Shown: in pieces, positions 46,001 through 56,429 of the stretch | Layout of the letters: every line of letters starts with the position of its first letter | How positions within the stretch are numbered: position 1 is the first letter of the stretch | NCBI GenBank assembly: GCA_033032175.1 | Contig: CM065328.1 | Location: 9,362,690 to 9,426,689 of the forward strand | From: Saturnia japonica | Taxonomy: Eukaryota > Arthropoda > Insecta > Lepidoptera > Saturniidae | Direction of reading: 5' to 3' | Length of the DNA: 64,000 nt | Notes under the pieces: generated by a model | The model's input: only the letters and a program-made list of their open reading frames with translations | Database searches by the model: none | Told to the model about the DNA's origin: nothing | Program-made: the position numbers and the translations under genes

Positions 46001-48114
46001 TCCTTCTGTAAAGTTTTATCTTTATTAAACCTTTTTTCTAATAAATTAAATCTATGTAGAGCGATTTTGTCTAAACTGTTATTTAGACACCTGGGTTCAG
46101 AATTTTTAAAGGGTAAACGAACTTTATATCGTCCATCTTTCTCTCGTATGGTAGTTGTATTAAATAACTCTTCACATTTATTCTCATCGCTTGTCATTTT
46201 CTTATAAACTTCATTAGGTTCTTTTTCTAGCTCCCAAAATTTCTTCAATATTTCGTCTTCTTTTACTCTAAGGTGTAAGTTTATAATTTTCTTAGGATTA
46301 GGATTTTCAATCCGGCCTGATAAAACCCATCCGAGTTGCGTATTTTGTGCAACTGGACCACTGTATAAAGGATGTTTCAAAAGACCACTCAAAATGATCT
46401 CACTGTAAATCTCAACTCCCAGGATAATGTCGATTTTACCAGGTGTTCCGTACTGAGGATCGGCTAATGGTAGTGTCTCAATATCTGACCATTCTTTGAC
46501 CACAACATTATTGGTAGGTAGAAAAGATGTCAAAGAACGTAGCACGAAAGCTTGAACCTGCACAGAAAAATTGGGAGTTTGGATTGACTCTAAATTAAAT
46601 AAAACCTTACTTTTAATTTTCATATCACCATCACCTACACCTGAAACAAGACCATTCATAGGGATTTTATACAAGCCTAATCTTTGTACTGTGTCTTCGG
46701 TTACAAAAGATGCTTCAGAACCCTGATCTATTAAAACTCGAACTATTTCGGAAAACCCAGATGGGGTTTTGATCTTAGCTAACGCTGTTGCCAGTAGTAC
46801 TTCACTATTACTCTCCACAGCAAAGTGAGCCAAGATCTTTTTCTCATTATCTTGATTAGAGGACTCTTTGTTGACAGAAACAGCACGAGTTCTTATATTC
46901 TCCGTTGGTGAGGGTCCGCAAGCTGTAGCTCTCTCAATATGTAATAAGGTATGATGTCTTCTTCCACAGCGTCGACAATAGGTAGGTCGGTGACAGTTTT
47001 TCACATTATGGCTTGAGGCAAAACAATTGAAGCATAGCCCCTTGGATTTTATAAACTCTATTCTCTTTTCTGGGGGCTGGCTTTTAAATTGTTCACATTG
47101 GAATAATAAATGTTGATTATTGCATTTTATACAAGCTAAATTTTTATTTATATTTGTTTCTAGTGTGCAGTGATATGACTTCTGTTTTGATCCCATATGT
47201 TTATTTACTTTACATTCTTCCAACATTTCCAAACTTCTGAATCTTGTCTCTAAGAAGCTCACAAGATCGTTCCATGTTGGAAGACTATCAGAATCGCATT
47301 GACTCAAGTTTGATTCCCACAATTTTCTAGACTCTATATCCAGTTTTGTTACAATTAAATGAATTACGATAGTATCCCATGAATCAACGATTATGCCCAA
47401 ATTTTTGAGTAATTTTAAGCAAGACGATGTATTATCTAAAATTTCTTTTATTGCGGTCGAAGATTCAGTTGTTATAATTCTTTGTGCAAATAAACGCTTC
47501 ATTACTTCATTCACATTATACCTTTTGTTATTATATCTGCGTTTTAATTGATTCCAGGCTTCTTCATAATTTGTCTCTGTAGTATTAAGGTTCATAAGAA
47601 GTTTCTCTGGTTCACCGGACAAGCAACTTTTCAGATAATGTAACTTTTGTACTGGATTTATATTATTATTATTGTGTATTAGGGAAACAAACATGTCATG
47701 AAACATTTGCCATTCTTCATAACTTCCTTTAAAACTCGGCAATTGGATTTGTGGCAATTTAACTTCACATAGTGATTGTGATGGAACAGTTATAGTTTTT
47801 GAATTGGAGTCTGACTTTTCCGTCAACATTTTAAAATCTTCCTTAAGCTTTGTTTTGTAATCCGTATAAATATCGTCGAATTCATAATATACATTGCTTA
47901 TAAAATACTCGTTTTTCTGTTTTTGTTCTTTTGACACTTTACTGACAATGTCCGAATGTAAATTCATAAAATCTTTAGAAATTTTCTCTAAATTTTCTAG
48001 TTTTGATTCAACGTAAGATTTTGTTATACGTGTTTTCGGCGATTTTTTATAATTCTCGAAAGCTTTTTTTACCTTTTCTAAATTATCATCTTGCCGCAGA
48101 TAAAGTGACTCCAT
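43054..48114 (-). CDS. BEL/Pao Gag-Pol polyprotein (C-terminally frameshifted)
   Basis: 1686 residues from an ATG at 48112-48114. Domains in order: DUF1759 Gag-like region (~105-290); zinc knuckle CX2CX4HX4C at 361-374 and a second CX2C-HH at 380-388; DUF1758 aspartic protease with LIDQGSEASF (Asp 463); reverse transcriptase (VADLS Asp ~798, FGTACAP, YMDD 874-877); Pao-type RNase H region (Asp 1052, Glu 1097, Asp 1127); integrase zinc-binding H2C2 (His 1360/1365, Cys 1395/1398); integrase core (VDFTG Asp ~1430, SDNGTNF Asp 1496, GLWEAG Glu 1549); start of DUF5641 (~1620-1686). Every catalytic residue I can check is present. The frame ends early at 43054, and the rest of the C-terminal domain lies in another frame. 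The single fused frame is usual for BEL/Pao. Expression would start in the 5' LTR (48253-48412). Confidence 0.95.
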   Translation of the reverse strand: MESLYLRQDDNLEKVKKAFENYKKSPKTRITKSYVESKLENLEKISKDFMNLHSDIVSKVSKEQKQKNEYFISNVYYEFDDIYTDYKTKLKEDFKMLTEKSDSNSKTITVPSQSLCEVKLPQIQLPSFKGSYEEWQMFHDMFVSLIHNNNNINPVQKLHYLKSCLSGEPEKLLMNLNTTETNYEEAWNQLKRRYNNKRYNVNEVMKRLFAQRIITTESSTAIKEILDNTSSCLKLLKNLGIIVDSWDTIVIHLIVTKLDIESRKLWESNLSQCDSDSLPTWNDLVSFLETRFRSLEMLEECKVNKHMGSKQKSYHCTLETNINKNLACIKCNNQHLLFQCEQFKSQPPEKRIEFIKSKGLCFNCFASSHNVKNCHRPTYCRRCGRRHHTLLHIERATACGPSPTENIRTRAVSVNKESSNQDNEKKILAHFAVESNSEVLLATALAKIKTPSGFSEIVRVLIDQGSEASFVTEDTVQRLGLYKIPMNGLVSGVGDGDMKIKSKVLFNLESIQTPNFSVQVQAFVLRSLTSFLPTNNVVVKEWSDIETLPLADPQYGTPGKIDIILGVEIYSEIILSGLLKHPLYSGPVAQNTQLGWVLSGRIENPNPKKIINLHLRVKEDEILKKFWELEKEPNEVYKKMTSDENKCEELFNTTTIREKDGRYKVRLPFKNSEPRCLNNSLDKIALHRFNLLEKRFNKDKTLQKEYTKAIEDYIDQNHMEEITKVEEIKNPKAVYLPHHAVIKKDRETTKLRVVYDASCKGTNNISLNDTFLIGPKIQQDLRHILMRWRYHPYCIVADLSQMYRQILVHEDDTDYQRIYWRRESNQTIQHYRLLRLTFGTACAPYLAVKSLQQLAKDEQQNFPLASAITLKDFYMDDLLTGCEEENDAIQIFNEMNDLMNSGGFQLQKWCTNSYTLLNYIKSEKQKNTETIIFKTDNIVKVLGISWNKITDSFEYNYKIEGIEDVVTKRKVLSDIGRLYDPLGWLAPVIVISKILMQKLWKLNLSWDNILPSELLNEWIAFKRDLCNTKHIKIPRWLNYRTDYACELHVFADASSSAYAAVVYIKVIDNKGNIYVHLVSAKTKVAPIDRQISIPRLELCAAVLAAKLIYEVSVIMGIPKVNLFAWSDSTVVLAWIKGEPSRWTTFVSNRVSDILNILDSHQWNHVSTNNNPADPASRGLSSCDLIKLDMWWHGPDFLIKKNKYKTEFNEFITTEEIKPIKLLATVVKPIENFVWQKFSNLKKALRILSYCRRILKFRLPKDSRPKENITFITTKEMEEVLNICIKATQILYFEEEIKDLKCKENVSKKSILHTLSPILDKNDILRVGGRVTHSPESYDKRHPVILPDESHLTRLITLDAHIKTLHGGPQIMLNYIRSKYWIARGRILVKKIYRECVTCVRYRKQNNNMFMGQLPKARITPSRPFKSAGVDFTGHINIRFSPGRGARSYKGYICLFICMVTKAIHLEAVSDLTSKGFIAAFRRFVSRRGHCQNLYSDNGTNFLGAQKELCEMYKRNISQLTSEFQQMLAGEGTSWHFIPPHAPNFGGLWEAGVRSTKTHLKKIIGDSTLTFEELCTVLTQIEACLNSRPISYISDDPNDPLPLTPGHFLVGEPLITIPDEDHSINKCSNLSRWKFCQRMVNSFWNKWSKEYLITLNNRYKWSVKGDEPNIGDIVIIRDENVPRQNGF

Positions 48115-48234
48115 TTTGTTCGTATAATTTACAACGTAATAGTTGTACTAGGGATTTTTTCCAAGTTCACTTCAAACTAAATAAACGAATAAACTGTTCT
48201 TTTACACACTATTTATTAATTTGGTTTATTTATT

Positions 48235-48252
48235 TCCCGTGTTTCGGCACCA
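48235..48252 (-). promoter_or_regulatory. tRNA-Phe primer binding site
   Basis: The plus strand reads tcccgtgtttcggcacca, directly abutting the 5' LTR. This is the 3' end of animal tRNA-Phe (acceptor TTTCGGC, then A, then CCA) with one difference in the T-stem. On the element's own strand it is therefore the complement, where minus-strand DNA synthesis begins. Confidence 0.8.
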
Positions 48253-48412
48253 TGTTCACTCGTTTTAAAATACAATAAAATCAACATTTCACTGAATTTC
48301 GTTATTAGTTTTATTCCAAGATTGACATAGAGTTATAGATTAAAAAGTGTGACCAAATTAACATAAAAATTACACAGAATATTTTTCTTAATGATACCAA
48401 TGTTTTCAAACA
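48253..48412 (-). repeat. BEL/Pao 5' LTR
   Basis: 160 bp, identical by eye to the 3' LTR. It supplies the promoter for the element. No TATA-like box could be assigned confidently. Confidence 0.95.
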
Positions 48413-48539
48413 CGCGCCGTATATCGTTTCGTGTACAAAGGAAAACCCGAGTAATTTATATGGATTATCTTACAACACTCGTATATATTTAAATTAGATA
48501 TTCTCCATTGTTTTACCCCTTTTAGGTTATTCTTGTTAT

Positions 48540-48680
48540 AAGTTCCTGTATTTGCCAACAGCTTGCCAGATTTCTCGACGTTCACGATTATTGCTGTGTT
48601 TCTTACGGTTATAGTGTAAAGTTACATAGCTTATAACGTTCCTCAATAAATTAGTTTTTTTGTATAAAAATCTCATATCA
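48540..48680 (+). repeat. Dispersed repeat family E, copy 2
   Basis: 'gcttgccagatttctcgacg', 'tcacgattattgctg', 'gttcctcaataaatta' match copies 1 and 3. Confidence 0.55.
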
Positions 48681-49275
48681 CGTTGTTTGTGGTCGCACTC
48701 CTCCGAAACGGCTGGACCGATTTTTGTGTATTTTTTTATGTAAGTATAATTGTAAAGTATATTTCATACTGCTAGGTGATTAGGGTGGGATCGAAAAAAA
48801 AAATTACCATAAAATTCCAATAACCCTAAATTTTACCCTCCTACTCCCACCTTCCCATTTTCGTATCATGATTTTAGTATTTTTTTTTTTAAATGCAAAA
48901 TACCTTATTGTGTCTCCATGTATAAGAGATAGATATATGCTATCGCTAATTTTTTGTATATATACTAATGGCCAACATTTTTGTAAAATATTGTATTGAG
49001 TTATCATTAACCATTAAGCCAGCGCATGTGGCTAAAGCAGTTCGCTAGGGCTTCGACTTCTGATTTACGCAACAAAAATCAGTATTTAAGGCTAGCTAGA
49101 AACTGTAGCCTAATGTTATATAACCTATAGTTTACTACTATTCCTCGTGAATCTGGCTATGATATAAAGAAAGAATTTATCGAATCCGTCTGGTAGTTCC
49201 AGAGATTAGCGTGTTTAAATAAACAAACAAAAAACTTTTCCGCTTTATTATATTATTAGTATTAGTATAGATTTT
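48681..49275 (-). repeat. Dispersed repeat family J, copy 1
   Basis: Plus-strand 'gtctggtagttccagagatt', 'agcgtgtttaaataaacaaa' and 'gatagatatatgctatcgct' are inverted matches to 58560-59175. The first part (cctccgaaacggctggaccg) is typical of dispersed lepidopteran retroposons. Confidence 0.55.
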
Positions 49276-49299
49276 ACATGTTTAAAAAAAATATAGAAT

Positions 49300-49935
49300 G
49301 ATTCGTATAATTTGTAACCAAATAGTTCTAGTCCTTACCATTTCAAATTTCGAACTCTACGTCCCTATGAGGCAATGTCCTAAAAGTGCATAACCTATTT
49401 AAGCTTAGAAACCTTCAAATGGGGTACTAATATAGTACGGTGTCTCGAAAGACGTTCCAATTTTAAAGAGTATGTGTTCTTATATTTTTAAGTGAGTTCA
49501 ACCTTTTTTGAATAAAATCGGATTGAGTTTTCAAACATGTGTCAAAATAAAATGTAATTTAAATCAAAAGCACCAAGGAGTATTGATATCAAATTGGAAG
49601 CAAATCACTGCCAAAATAACTTTCTACCCCTTTATAACTCCGTTAGGGAATTAATTTCAATAAAATACGAAACACGTCTTCCATCAATTTTGTTAAAATA
49701 GGTTTATGCAAAATTTGAAGTAGAATGGACCAAGAAATCACGTTGTCCCATACAAACTATGCCCCCCTTTTTCACCCTCTTAGGTGTATAATTTCGAAAA
49801 ATCCTGTCTTATCGGATGCCTACGTCATACAAAGAATACACCCTCCAAGTTTCAGGTCTCTACGATCAGCGGTTTAGGCTGTGCGTTGATCGGTCAGTCA
49901 GTCATTCAGGACAAATCATTTTATATGTATAGATG
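49300..49935 (+). repeat. RTE-tail-like dispersed repeat
   Basis: It ends 'gcgttgatcggtcagtcagt', 'cattcaggac' and 'ttatatgtatagatgt', a form of 3' end that recurs in insect retroposons. The body is non-coding. Confidence 0.4.
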
Positions 49936-49939
49936 TTAA

Positions 49940-51285
49940 TAATTTTAATATTGACATCTCTAATTGCTCTTTCTGAAATTTTCGCTCAAAATTATATGAA
50001 TCATTCGCTATTTGATTTGGTTTGTAACGATCTTGATATTTGTAATTTGTTTTTGTTTTTATTGGTATGTTGCTGTGGCATAGTGTAATAATCTTATTAT
50101 AAATGTAAAGATACTTCACACAGTCCTCAACTTGTGATGTATTTGTCTTTGATGTGACGATAAATTAATACCATCAATAAAGTACGCACAAGTGTAAAAT
50201 TCCGTTTCTAATATCATCATATTTAACCTATTGCTGATATATAAATATTATATTAAATCTATGAAATTACCATAACTATTTTGCTATCAGCATAATCACT
50301 AGAAAAAATAGCAAGAATATATCTGACCTAATTACAATACAGTCTGAGGTCGTAGTTTCAGCTAAATCTGGCACGTAAACCACATTATACGCGAAGTCAT
50401 TATTTTAAGCGAAATGTACTATTATATTTAACTAACAACTGGGACATATTAAGACGTAAGTCTTTTTACCCGACTACGGTGAAATCAAAGTAGGGTTATG
50501 ATTTTAGTAACCTACATATTATGTAGGGTATTCTGTAAACATACTTATCAGTTTTTGATCCATATTAACGTTATCTATTAAATGGTGTAAGTTGTGTGTG
50601 TGTTTTATTTTCCAAAATTAGCAGGTTGAATTCCTGGCTAGGAATTTTGATTTTTCAAACTTGTAATGATGCACTTTTAATTTTCATCAAATCCGGTCCC
50701 GAAACTTCTTTGAATATTTTATGCTATTCCTCATAGTTTCAAATTTGGTCATCATCGCCGACACGAAAAATTTCATTCGTATATCTTTTCCCGCATATCT
50801 TCCGCACTACCTTGTTGCGTCAAAATTATTATAAGACTAAATGTTATCTACAGTGTGTCATACTTAATTCAGTGTGACGTATTTAACCAGTGGTCGATCA
50901 AAACGCTTCTAACGATACCTATTTGTTAATTCAATTTCAAACAGTTTATTGTGTTGCATATTTCAGGTCATAGTCAGGTAAACATCTTTCGTATCAACAC
51001 AGACTTCAGTATATCAATTTAAACTGTTTTAAATATAGCAGAAAGTTACTCGATCTCCATTTCTTTCTCAGATATAAACGGAATCTTGGATGCATCTGAG
51101 TGACTAAGTATAGTTTATGTAACTGTTTCTATAAAGTTACTTGGGGCTAATTTTGGGCTTTTCTCTACATTTAAAATAATTCTCTATAATTTATAACATA
51201 AAAATAATTAATGCATAGAGAGAAAGTAAATAGAGACAGCACTATCATTTATGTAGTTAATATTCCAATACCCGATAATAACCTT
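49940..51285. other. Mostly unassigned AT-rich stretch
   Basis: Nothing coding is recognised. 'tttttacccgactacggtga' at about 50463-50485 resembles the start of family L (57905, 61015) but the following sequence does not match well. Confidence 0.35.
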
Positions 51286-51289
51286 TTGA

Positions 51290-51440
51290 CAGTAAAACCT
51301 ACTTGACATGGTCCTTGAACTCATTGTCTGGCAAATCGGTAATGTGCTTAGTGATCTTATTATAGAACCTAATACTATTTCCTAAAAAACATTTATTGAT
51401 CTAATAGAAATTACTTTAACTGCTTAATAATATGTTAAAG
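51290..51440 (-). pseudogene. LINE C-terminal fragment, family N copy 2
   Basis: On the minus strand a degraded frame reads LPDNEFKDHVK before a stop. 'ctacttgacatggtccttga' and 'cattgtctggcaaatcggta' match 34670-34800. Confidence 0.45.
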
Positions 51441-51574
51441 TCCTATTATAAAATTGCATTTGTATAGAGTCATATTTGTCTAAAATCTTGTTGGTTTTTT
51501 CCCATACTCCACTGGATAAGATTAACAATGTTCAAAGATCGGGGAAAAGTAACAGTAGACAAAGAAGATTAGAA

Positions 51575-51770
51575 GTCATAATTCTAGTTATATGTATACG
51601 TTGTTAAGTAGGTATGATGTTGAAGATATAGACCTAAGACTTCAGAAGACTGAAGACGGTATGGATGGGCTATGTGAGGAAATATATGCGTGGAAAAGTG
51701 TAAATCCAGAAATGTCAGTTGATAGAAGAGAGTGGAAGAAGAAAACATGTTGTGCTGAACTTACTTAGGT
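51575..51770 (+). pseudogene. RTE-type LINE ORF C-terminal fragment
   Basis: The plus strand reads roughly 'DLRLQKTEDGMDGLCEEIY' and then 'MSVDRREWKKKTCCAELT' before a stop. The DR.EWK..TCCA terminus is the well-known last segment of RTE-like reverse transcriptases. No RT core is left. Confidence 0.6.
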
Positions 51771-51799
51771 GAATTAAAGGCAAGTAAAAGAAGACATAA

Positions 51800-52910
51800 T
51801 TCCTCCCACATAATTTAGGCTGAAACGCTAATATTTGTTGTAACTAAACTGTAATTTCCACATTTTTGATTTTATTGTTGTCTAGAGTTTTACTTTTTTA
51901 TAATGTAAAGCCACAGGTTCAAACTAGTTTACCCTCAGACATCCTAGGACCGACAGGAAATTTATAGGTACACTCATATATTTAAGAAACAAATAGTATG
52001 ACCAGTCATGTTCATCTCGTAAAATAGGCCCAAAAATAAGGTTTACCCACTACCAAAACGCTACGAGTACTGAAGAATAAAAAGGAAAACTATGATTCCT
52101 TTTCTCTTTTTTGATTACATAATAGGCTAATTTTTAGAAAAACGAAAAGGTTTATTTGGATAAAATAAATAATTATTGTTGATACTTACTAAATTATTTA
52201 AAAAAATGATAGCTAAAGTTTATATTTCTATATATTATCTTATTGATGACATACTATTTACAAAATTTAATTAAATATAGATATTTCAATAAGTCTAATA
52301 TTTTCAAATTAATACTATGTATTTTAAATTTCGTATATTTTGCATTATATAAAATACTAACAGTCGACCCACGACTTTAAACTCGTTAGTTATAATATAG
52401 AACTTAATAATAATTAAGAAAAATCTATAGTCTGTAGTTAACTATTTAGCAATAAAAGTTTTTTTAAAACCAAATCAATAGTTGCAGATATTAGCTACCA
52501 TATTCACAAATTTCATCTATTTATAAGATTAATTTAAAAATAATATATAATTATTTTACTTTTCGTCTTATTTTTATCACCCATATAAAATAATTTTTCT
52601 ATTCTTCTTCTATTACTAAAATATGTATTTTAAATAATATTATTGTACACATTTACTAATATTTAAGCCGCAAAAGTTATTTAAAACCAAATATAAATTC
52701 TTCAACTCCACTTACCGACTAATAACTTGAGTGAACCGACAGCTCGTGAAGTATTCAAATTATTTCAAAACTTCTCCCTCGAGACCAACAAAAAAGCACT
52801 CGGATTTTTATTAAGTTAAAAAAACATTCACCTTTTACGTCTACCACAAAACTTCCCGTAAGTCATGAATTCACCAACACTCAACTTAGTAATTCACCGA
52901 TAATAAAATA
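51800..52910. other. Very AT-rich stretch, nothing recognised
   Basis: No gene or repeat partner supported. It lies next to the CpG-rich block at 52925-53095. Confidence 0.35.
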
Positions 52911-52924
52911 GGTACTACAATTGA

Positions 52925-53095
52925 CTCGTATTTCGCGTGTGCTCAAACATCCGACGCGACGACAGCTACGGCATAGCGCTACGTGTCGCGGCTACGATCG
53001 TCCATCTACGACTGTGCGTAGGTGTCGCCGCAACGCCCCCTCGCGACGCTTCTCGGAACTTATCACGATCCGTTAACTCTGCGATTTATTGAACA
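52925..53095. promoter_or_regulatory. CpG-rich block, candidate host promoter / 5' UTR
   Basis: About 170 bp of well-balanced GC and dense CpG (ccgacgcgacgacagctacg, gtgtcgcggctacgatcg) stands in very AT-rich DNA. It has no partner elsewhere in the window, which argues against a repeat. The minus strand carries a CACAGT initiator-like sequence (53015-53025). Downstream on that strand are possible donors such as aaaaggtgaatg. Direction is uncertain. Confidence 0.35.
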
Positions 53096-53539
53096 AGTTT
53101 TGTTTTATTTTATTATAAAAGATAAGATTTTCTTTCTTAAAAAAGCGGTAGACTACCGTCCCTTAAAAATGGTGTTTTTAAACTTACGACAAAAAATTTA
53201 AATATTTTAAATTTTCTAACTTAATAACAATATAATACAAAACTATAATAAAAAGAGATTAGTAAAGTTTTTATTTGTTGATAAAAGTTGATATATAACA
53301 GTGAAATATAAGAATACTGCTCTAATGATTTGGTTAACATTTTTTATTTACATGTTAAATACATTCCTAAACCTTGTTGTGTTTTATTGTGTGTAACTCT
53401 GTCCCCAGATATAGTAATTCATAGACAGAACTTACTAAAGGCACTTCGTGTTATAAAATTTATTTCTTAAAAATGCACATTTACGATAGACGTGATTAGA
53501 AATAGTGTCAATTAGATTTTTGTTTTATTTTTGTTTTGT

Positions 53540-53830
53540 TCTCTTCTTCCTAACTTTGCAACTAGTCCTCTTCATTGAAGATTATTACTGCCATTATCGA
53601 CTAAATATAGAGCGACCCGCCATATGATGATTTCAGTACTTTCTAGGGAGTTTTTGTGGCATCTCAAAATTCATCGTCCAAGTTACTACTCCCAGTCCAC
53701 TTCAGTTGTGCACAATAACCAAGAATTATTATGCAAAGTACCAGCTGTAATATAATATAATACAAATTTATTAATAGAAAAACGAAAACCACTACATGGC
53801 AGTTTAAGATTCCGTCAAAATCTCTCTTAA
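53540..53830 (-). repeat. SINE-like family, older near-complete copy
   Basis: It begins on the plus strand with a ctcttcttcc tail, then 'tactgccattatcgact', 'cagtccacttcagttgtgca' and 'aagattccgtcaaaa'. This is the same layout as 62428-62753. It is diverged and its target duplication is not recognisable. Confidence 0.65.
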
Positions 53831-54469
53831 TTTACGCGTAAATTTTCCACCGGGCTCATTATGATGAATAATAATAAAGTACAAATAATAACCCTGAAGT
53901 AAAACTTTGCAAACGGTGGCCTATTGACATTGTAATTTTGGCACGTCTTTTTTTGCGTTTGTTATGGAAATCCTGATCACCAAAGAGGATTTTTAAATTA
54001 TTTATTTATTTGGGTTACCAATGCCACAAATTCAATCACTAAAATTAAAAATAAACACTTCATTCGAAGAAGAAAATGCTCTAAGCCTTTTAAGGCAATT
54101 ACAACATACACATTGTACATAAAAATATATGAATACAATAAAAATAAAAATATTTATAAGAGATTATTAGAAAATTTTATGCACATTATAAGAACAAGAC
54201 GATTTTTATAAAAAATGAAACCCCACTTCAATGATTTTGAAGAGTTCTCTGCTGTATCTTCAAAGTTGAAGGTCCAGTGTCAATTAAATTAAAATGGAAC
54301 TACCATTGAGGTATTCCCTTTCCAACAAAAAAAGAATCATATAAAACGGTTCATATCAAAGGACATTAAAAACAATATACCTTAGAATCAACAACCACCT
54401 CCTTTTCTGAAGTAGATTAAAAAGTAATAGGCACGAGATTTAAAAAAATACTGCATACTATGACTTGTT

Positions 54470-54830
54470 CTTTTAACGTTTATAGGTTTAGCGTTATGCT
54501 AACAATCACATCTGATGTAATGTGACGATGTGGCCCGAGATGATGACATGCTAAGCCTAGTAGAAGATTGGCTCTCAAGTACAGCTGTACCTTGGAACCT
54601 TGGCAGCTGCCTGGACACAGATATCGATGCTTTGCGACATCGTTTCGAGGGTGGTAGCTAACCAGACCGGGCATTAGAAATTACCCTACCACCATGCTAT
54701 GGTTCCATCACGACGTTTTCAAAGATCAAAGCTCAAGCTCATTGCAGGGATTTGACCTCACGTCTATCAATGCCGTGTTCCTGTACGCTAGCACTGGGCT
54801 ATAACTGCTTCAATTCAATTCATTGCATTT
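54470..54830 (-). repeat. Dispersed repeat family G, copy 4
   Basis: 'gtgacgatgtggcccgagat', 'ccaccatgctatggttccat' and 'gctcattgcagggatttgac' are inverted relative to copies 1 and 3. Confidence 0.6.
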
Positions 54831-54844
54831 TAGCAACCAACACT

Positions 54845-55260
54845 CAAAATCAAAAAATCTTTTGATTTAGGCCCCAAGAAGGCACTTTTGAATGTCAAAA
54901 CACTACCACCAGTTCAGAAAACATGTCAGCCATTGAAAAGAACCGACAAGAAACTCGATCGGGAACTAAGACTAAGAACTCGGGGACTAAGAAACATACA
55001 AGCTGATATAACCCTAGAGTACTGTACCGTGAAACTGTGGAACTTTCTCCTGGCCAGTGTGTTCCCTCTTTCTTACGACATCGAGTCGTTTAAGCGTAAC
55101 CTGAAGAGATATTTATGCAGGCTGGCATGACAGCGGTGACCGCCGATGGATTTAGATCTCTCGGTGGTCACCGTTGTGTTTGGATTGTGTTGTGCTTACC
55201 ATCAGGAACAGTACGGCCAGTGTGCCGAGTTATTAAAAAAAGGCATCATAATATCAACAA
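54845..55260 (+). pseudogene. LINE 3' terminal fragment with ORF C-terminus
   Basis: The plus-strand frame ends at 55130 with KLWNFLLASVFPLSYDIESF and KRNLKRYLCRLA, a LINE C-terminal signature (WN.LP..VFP..YD...FK). It is followed by 'cagcggtgaccgccgatgga' and 'cttaccatcaggaacag', the usual 3' UTR. The upstream part matches 34405-34585, and the UTR matches family H. No RT core remains. Confidence 0.65.
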
Positions 55261-55269
55261 TCTTTATTC

Positions 55270-56420
55270 AGAGAGTAGCAAGTTAGGTATACTTAATTCT
55301 CGCAAATGATATTGGTTTGCAATATTTTGCGCTGAGGCAGCTCGCAGCTAGTTTGCGTTCTCGTAAAGGAATCTTCTTTGCAACGTAGAATAGGGTATAA
55401 GGTACCTTCGATGTTTGTTAAAGATGCTCCACATATAATGGTTAAATTATAATTCAAGTTATTTTTTAAGACTTACTAACGGACAACACGCCGCTTCAAG
55501 TGGGTCTAGAAGCACAAAATTTTACACAGAAGCTCGCTGTGCTATAAGAACATAATTTTGAAAATACATCCCCTAAAATGGTTAAAAAAACAACTAGTAA
55601 ATGCTAATTCACTTATTTGTGGGTTTTTTATAGACTAACCCAAGCCTGTAGCTACGATTAGTATCGTATATGTCTTTTATTTTATTGCAATTCTTTTATT
55701 ACTGCTTTGGAAACCGAACGGATCCAAACAGCGCCGGAACCGCTCATTGTGGCGATTATTAGGGATTACTGGTTAGCTTCTATGAAGTAGCGTAATGATA
55801 TGTATCCTAGATTCCCTTAATTGTTATATTGATCTGAAAATATATAATTGATGCTAAGCTGTATGAAATACACCGATTTGTTGAGCCGCTACGCCATGTA
55901 ATGTAATATTTACGCAAGTACCAACAACAACTGTATAAAATTTGAACTCAGTTGAAAGAATAATGCTCGAAGGTATATAATACGAAGGCATAATCATTAA
56001 TTTTTACATTTTGCTAGGTGGCCCGTAGACGTGGTTTCGTGGTTTACCTTTTTCGTTAGTGAATACCTCAACCACAGAGTTTCATCTTTTAGCGTCTTCT
56101 CAGTAGAAAAATTCTTAGGTCAAGCAATTTTTATGATCATCAGTCGAACAGTTCTGGAACTTATCAACCTCAGATCACATGTAATATATCATCGATCATT
56201 AATATATATATATCTATATATTATTAGAACCACACATTGAAACGTAATTCCTTAACGCAATAGCCACTTCTGACTCTACATAATTTAATTTTTTGCATAT
56301 TATCGGAGCGATAAATGTTTGTTACAAACAAATGCATGTGTATCACCCTTAACAGAGTATACAGCTGTTGTTGCAGGATAATATAAATAATTCAACGGCG
56401 CCATAGTTTTTAGACGACCT
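55270..56420. other. Unassigned stretch
   Basis: No feature supported. It ends at an abrupt rise in GC near 56430. Confidence 0.35.
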
Positions 56421-56429
56421 TTTTATCTA

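Larger units (their letters stand above)
42497..48412 (-). mobile_element. BEL/Pao LTR retrotransposon, structurally complete
   Basis: The element is 5916 bp with 160-bp LTRs (42497-42656 and 48253-48412) that I read as identical base for base. It is flanked by CGCGC on both sides (42492-42496 and 48413-48417), a 5-bp target duplication as expected for BEL/Pao. LTR ends are TG...CA. On the minus strand the order is 5' LTR, tRNA-Phe primer site, 138-bp leader, a single Gag-Pol frame, purine-rich tract, 3' LTR. Identical LTRs mean insertion was recent in evolutionary terms. The only lesion found is a frameshift in the last ~5% of the coding region. Confidence 0.95.

Noticed and set aside
53015..53060. 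A specific core promoter with downstream element in the CpG-rich block
   Set aside because: The initiator match is plausible but the expected downstream motif at +28 to +32 does not fit the consensus, so only the block is annotated.
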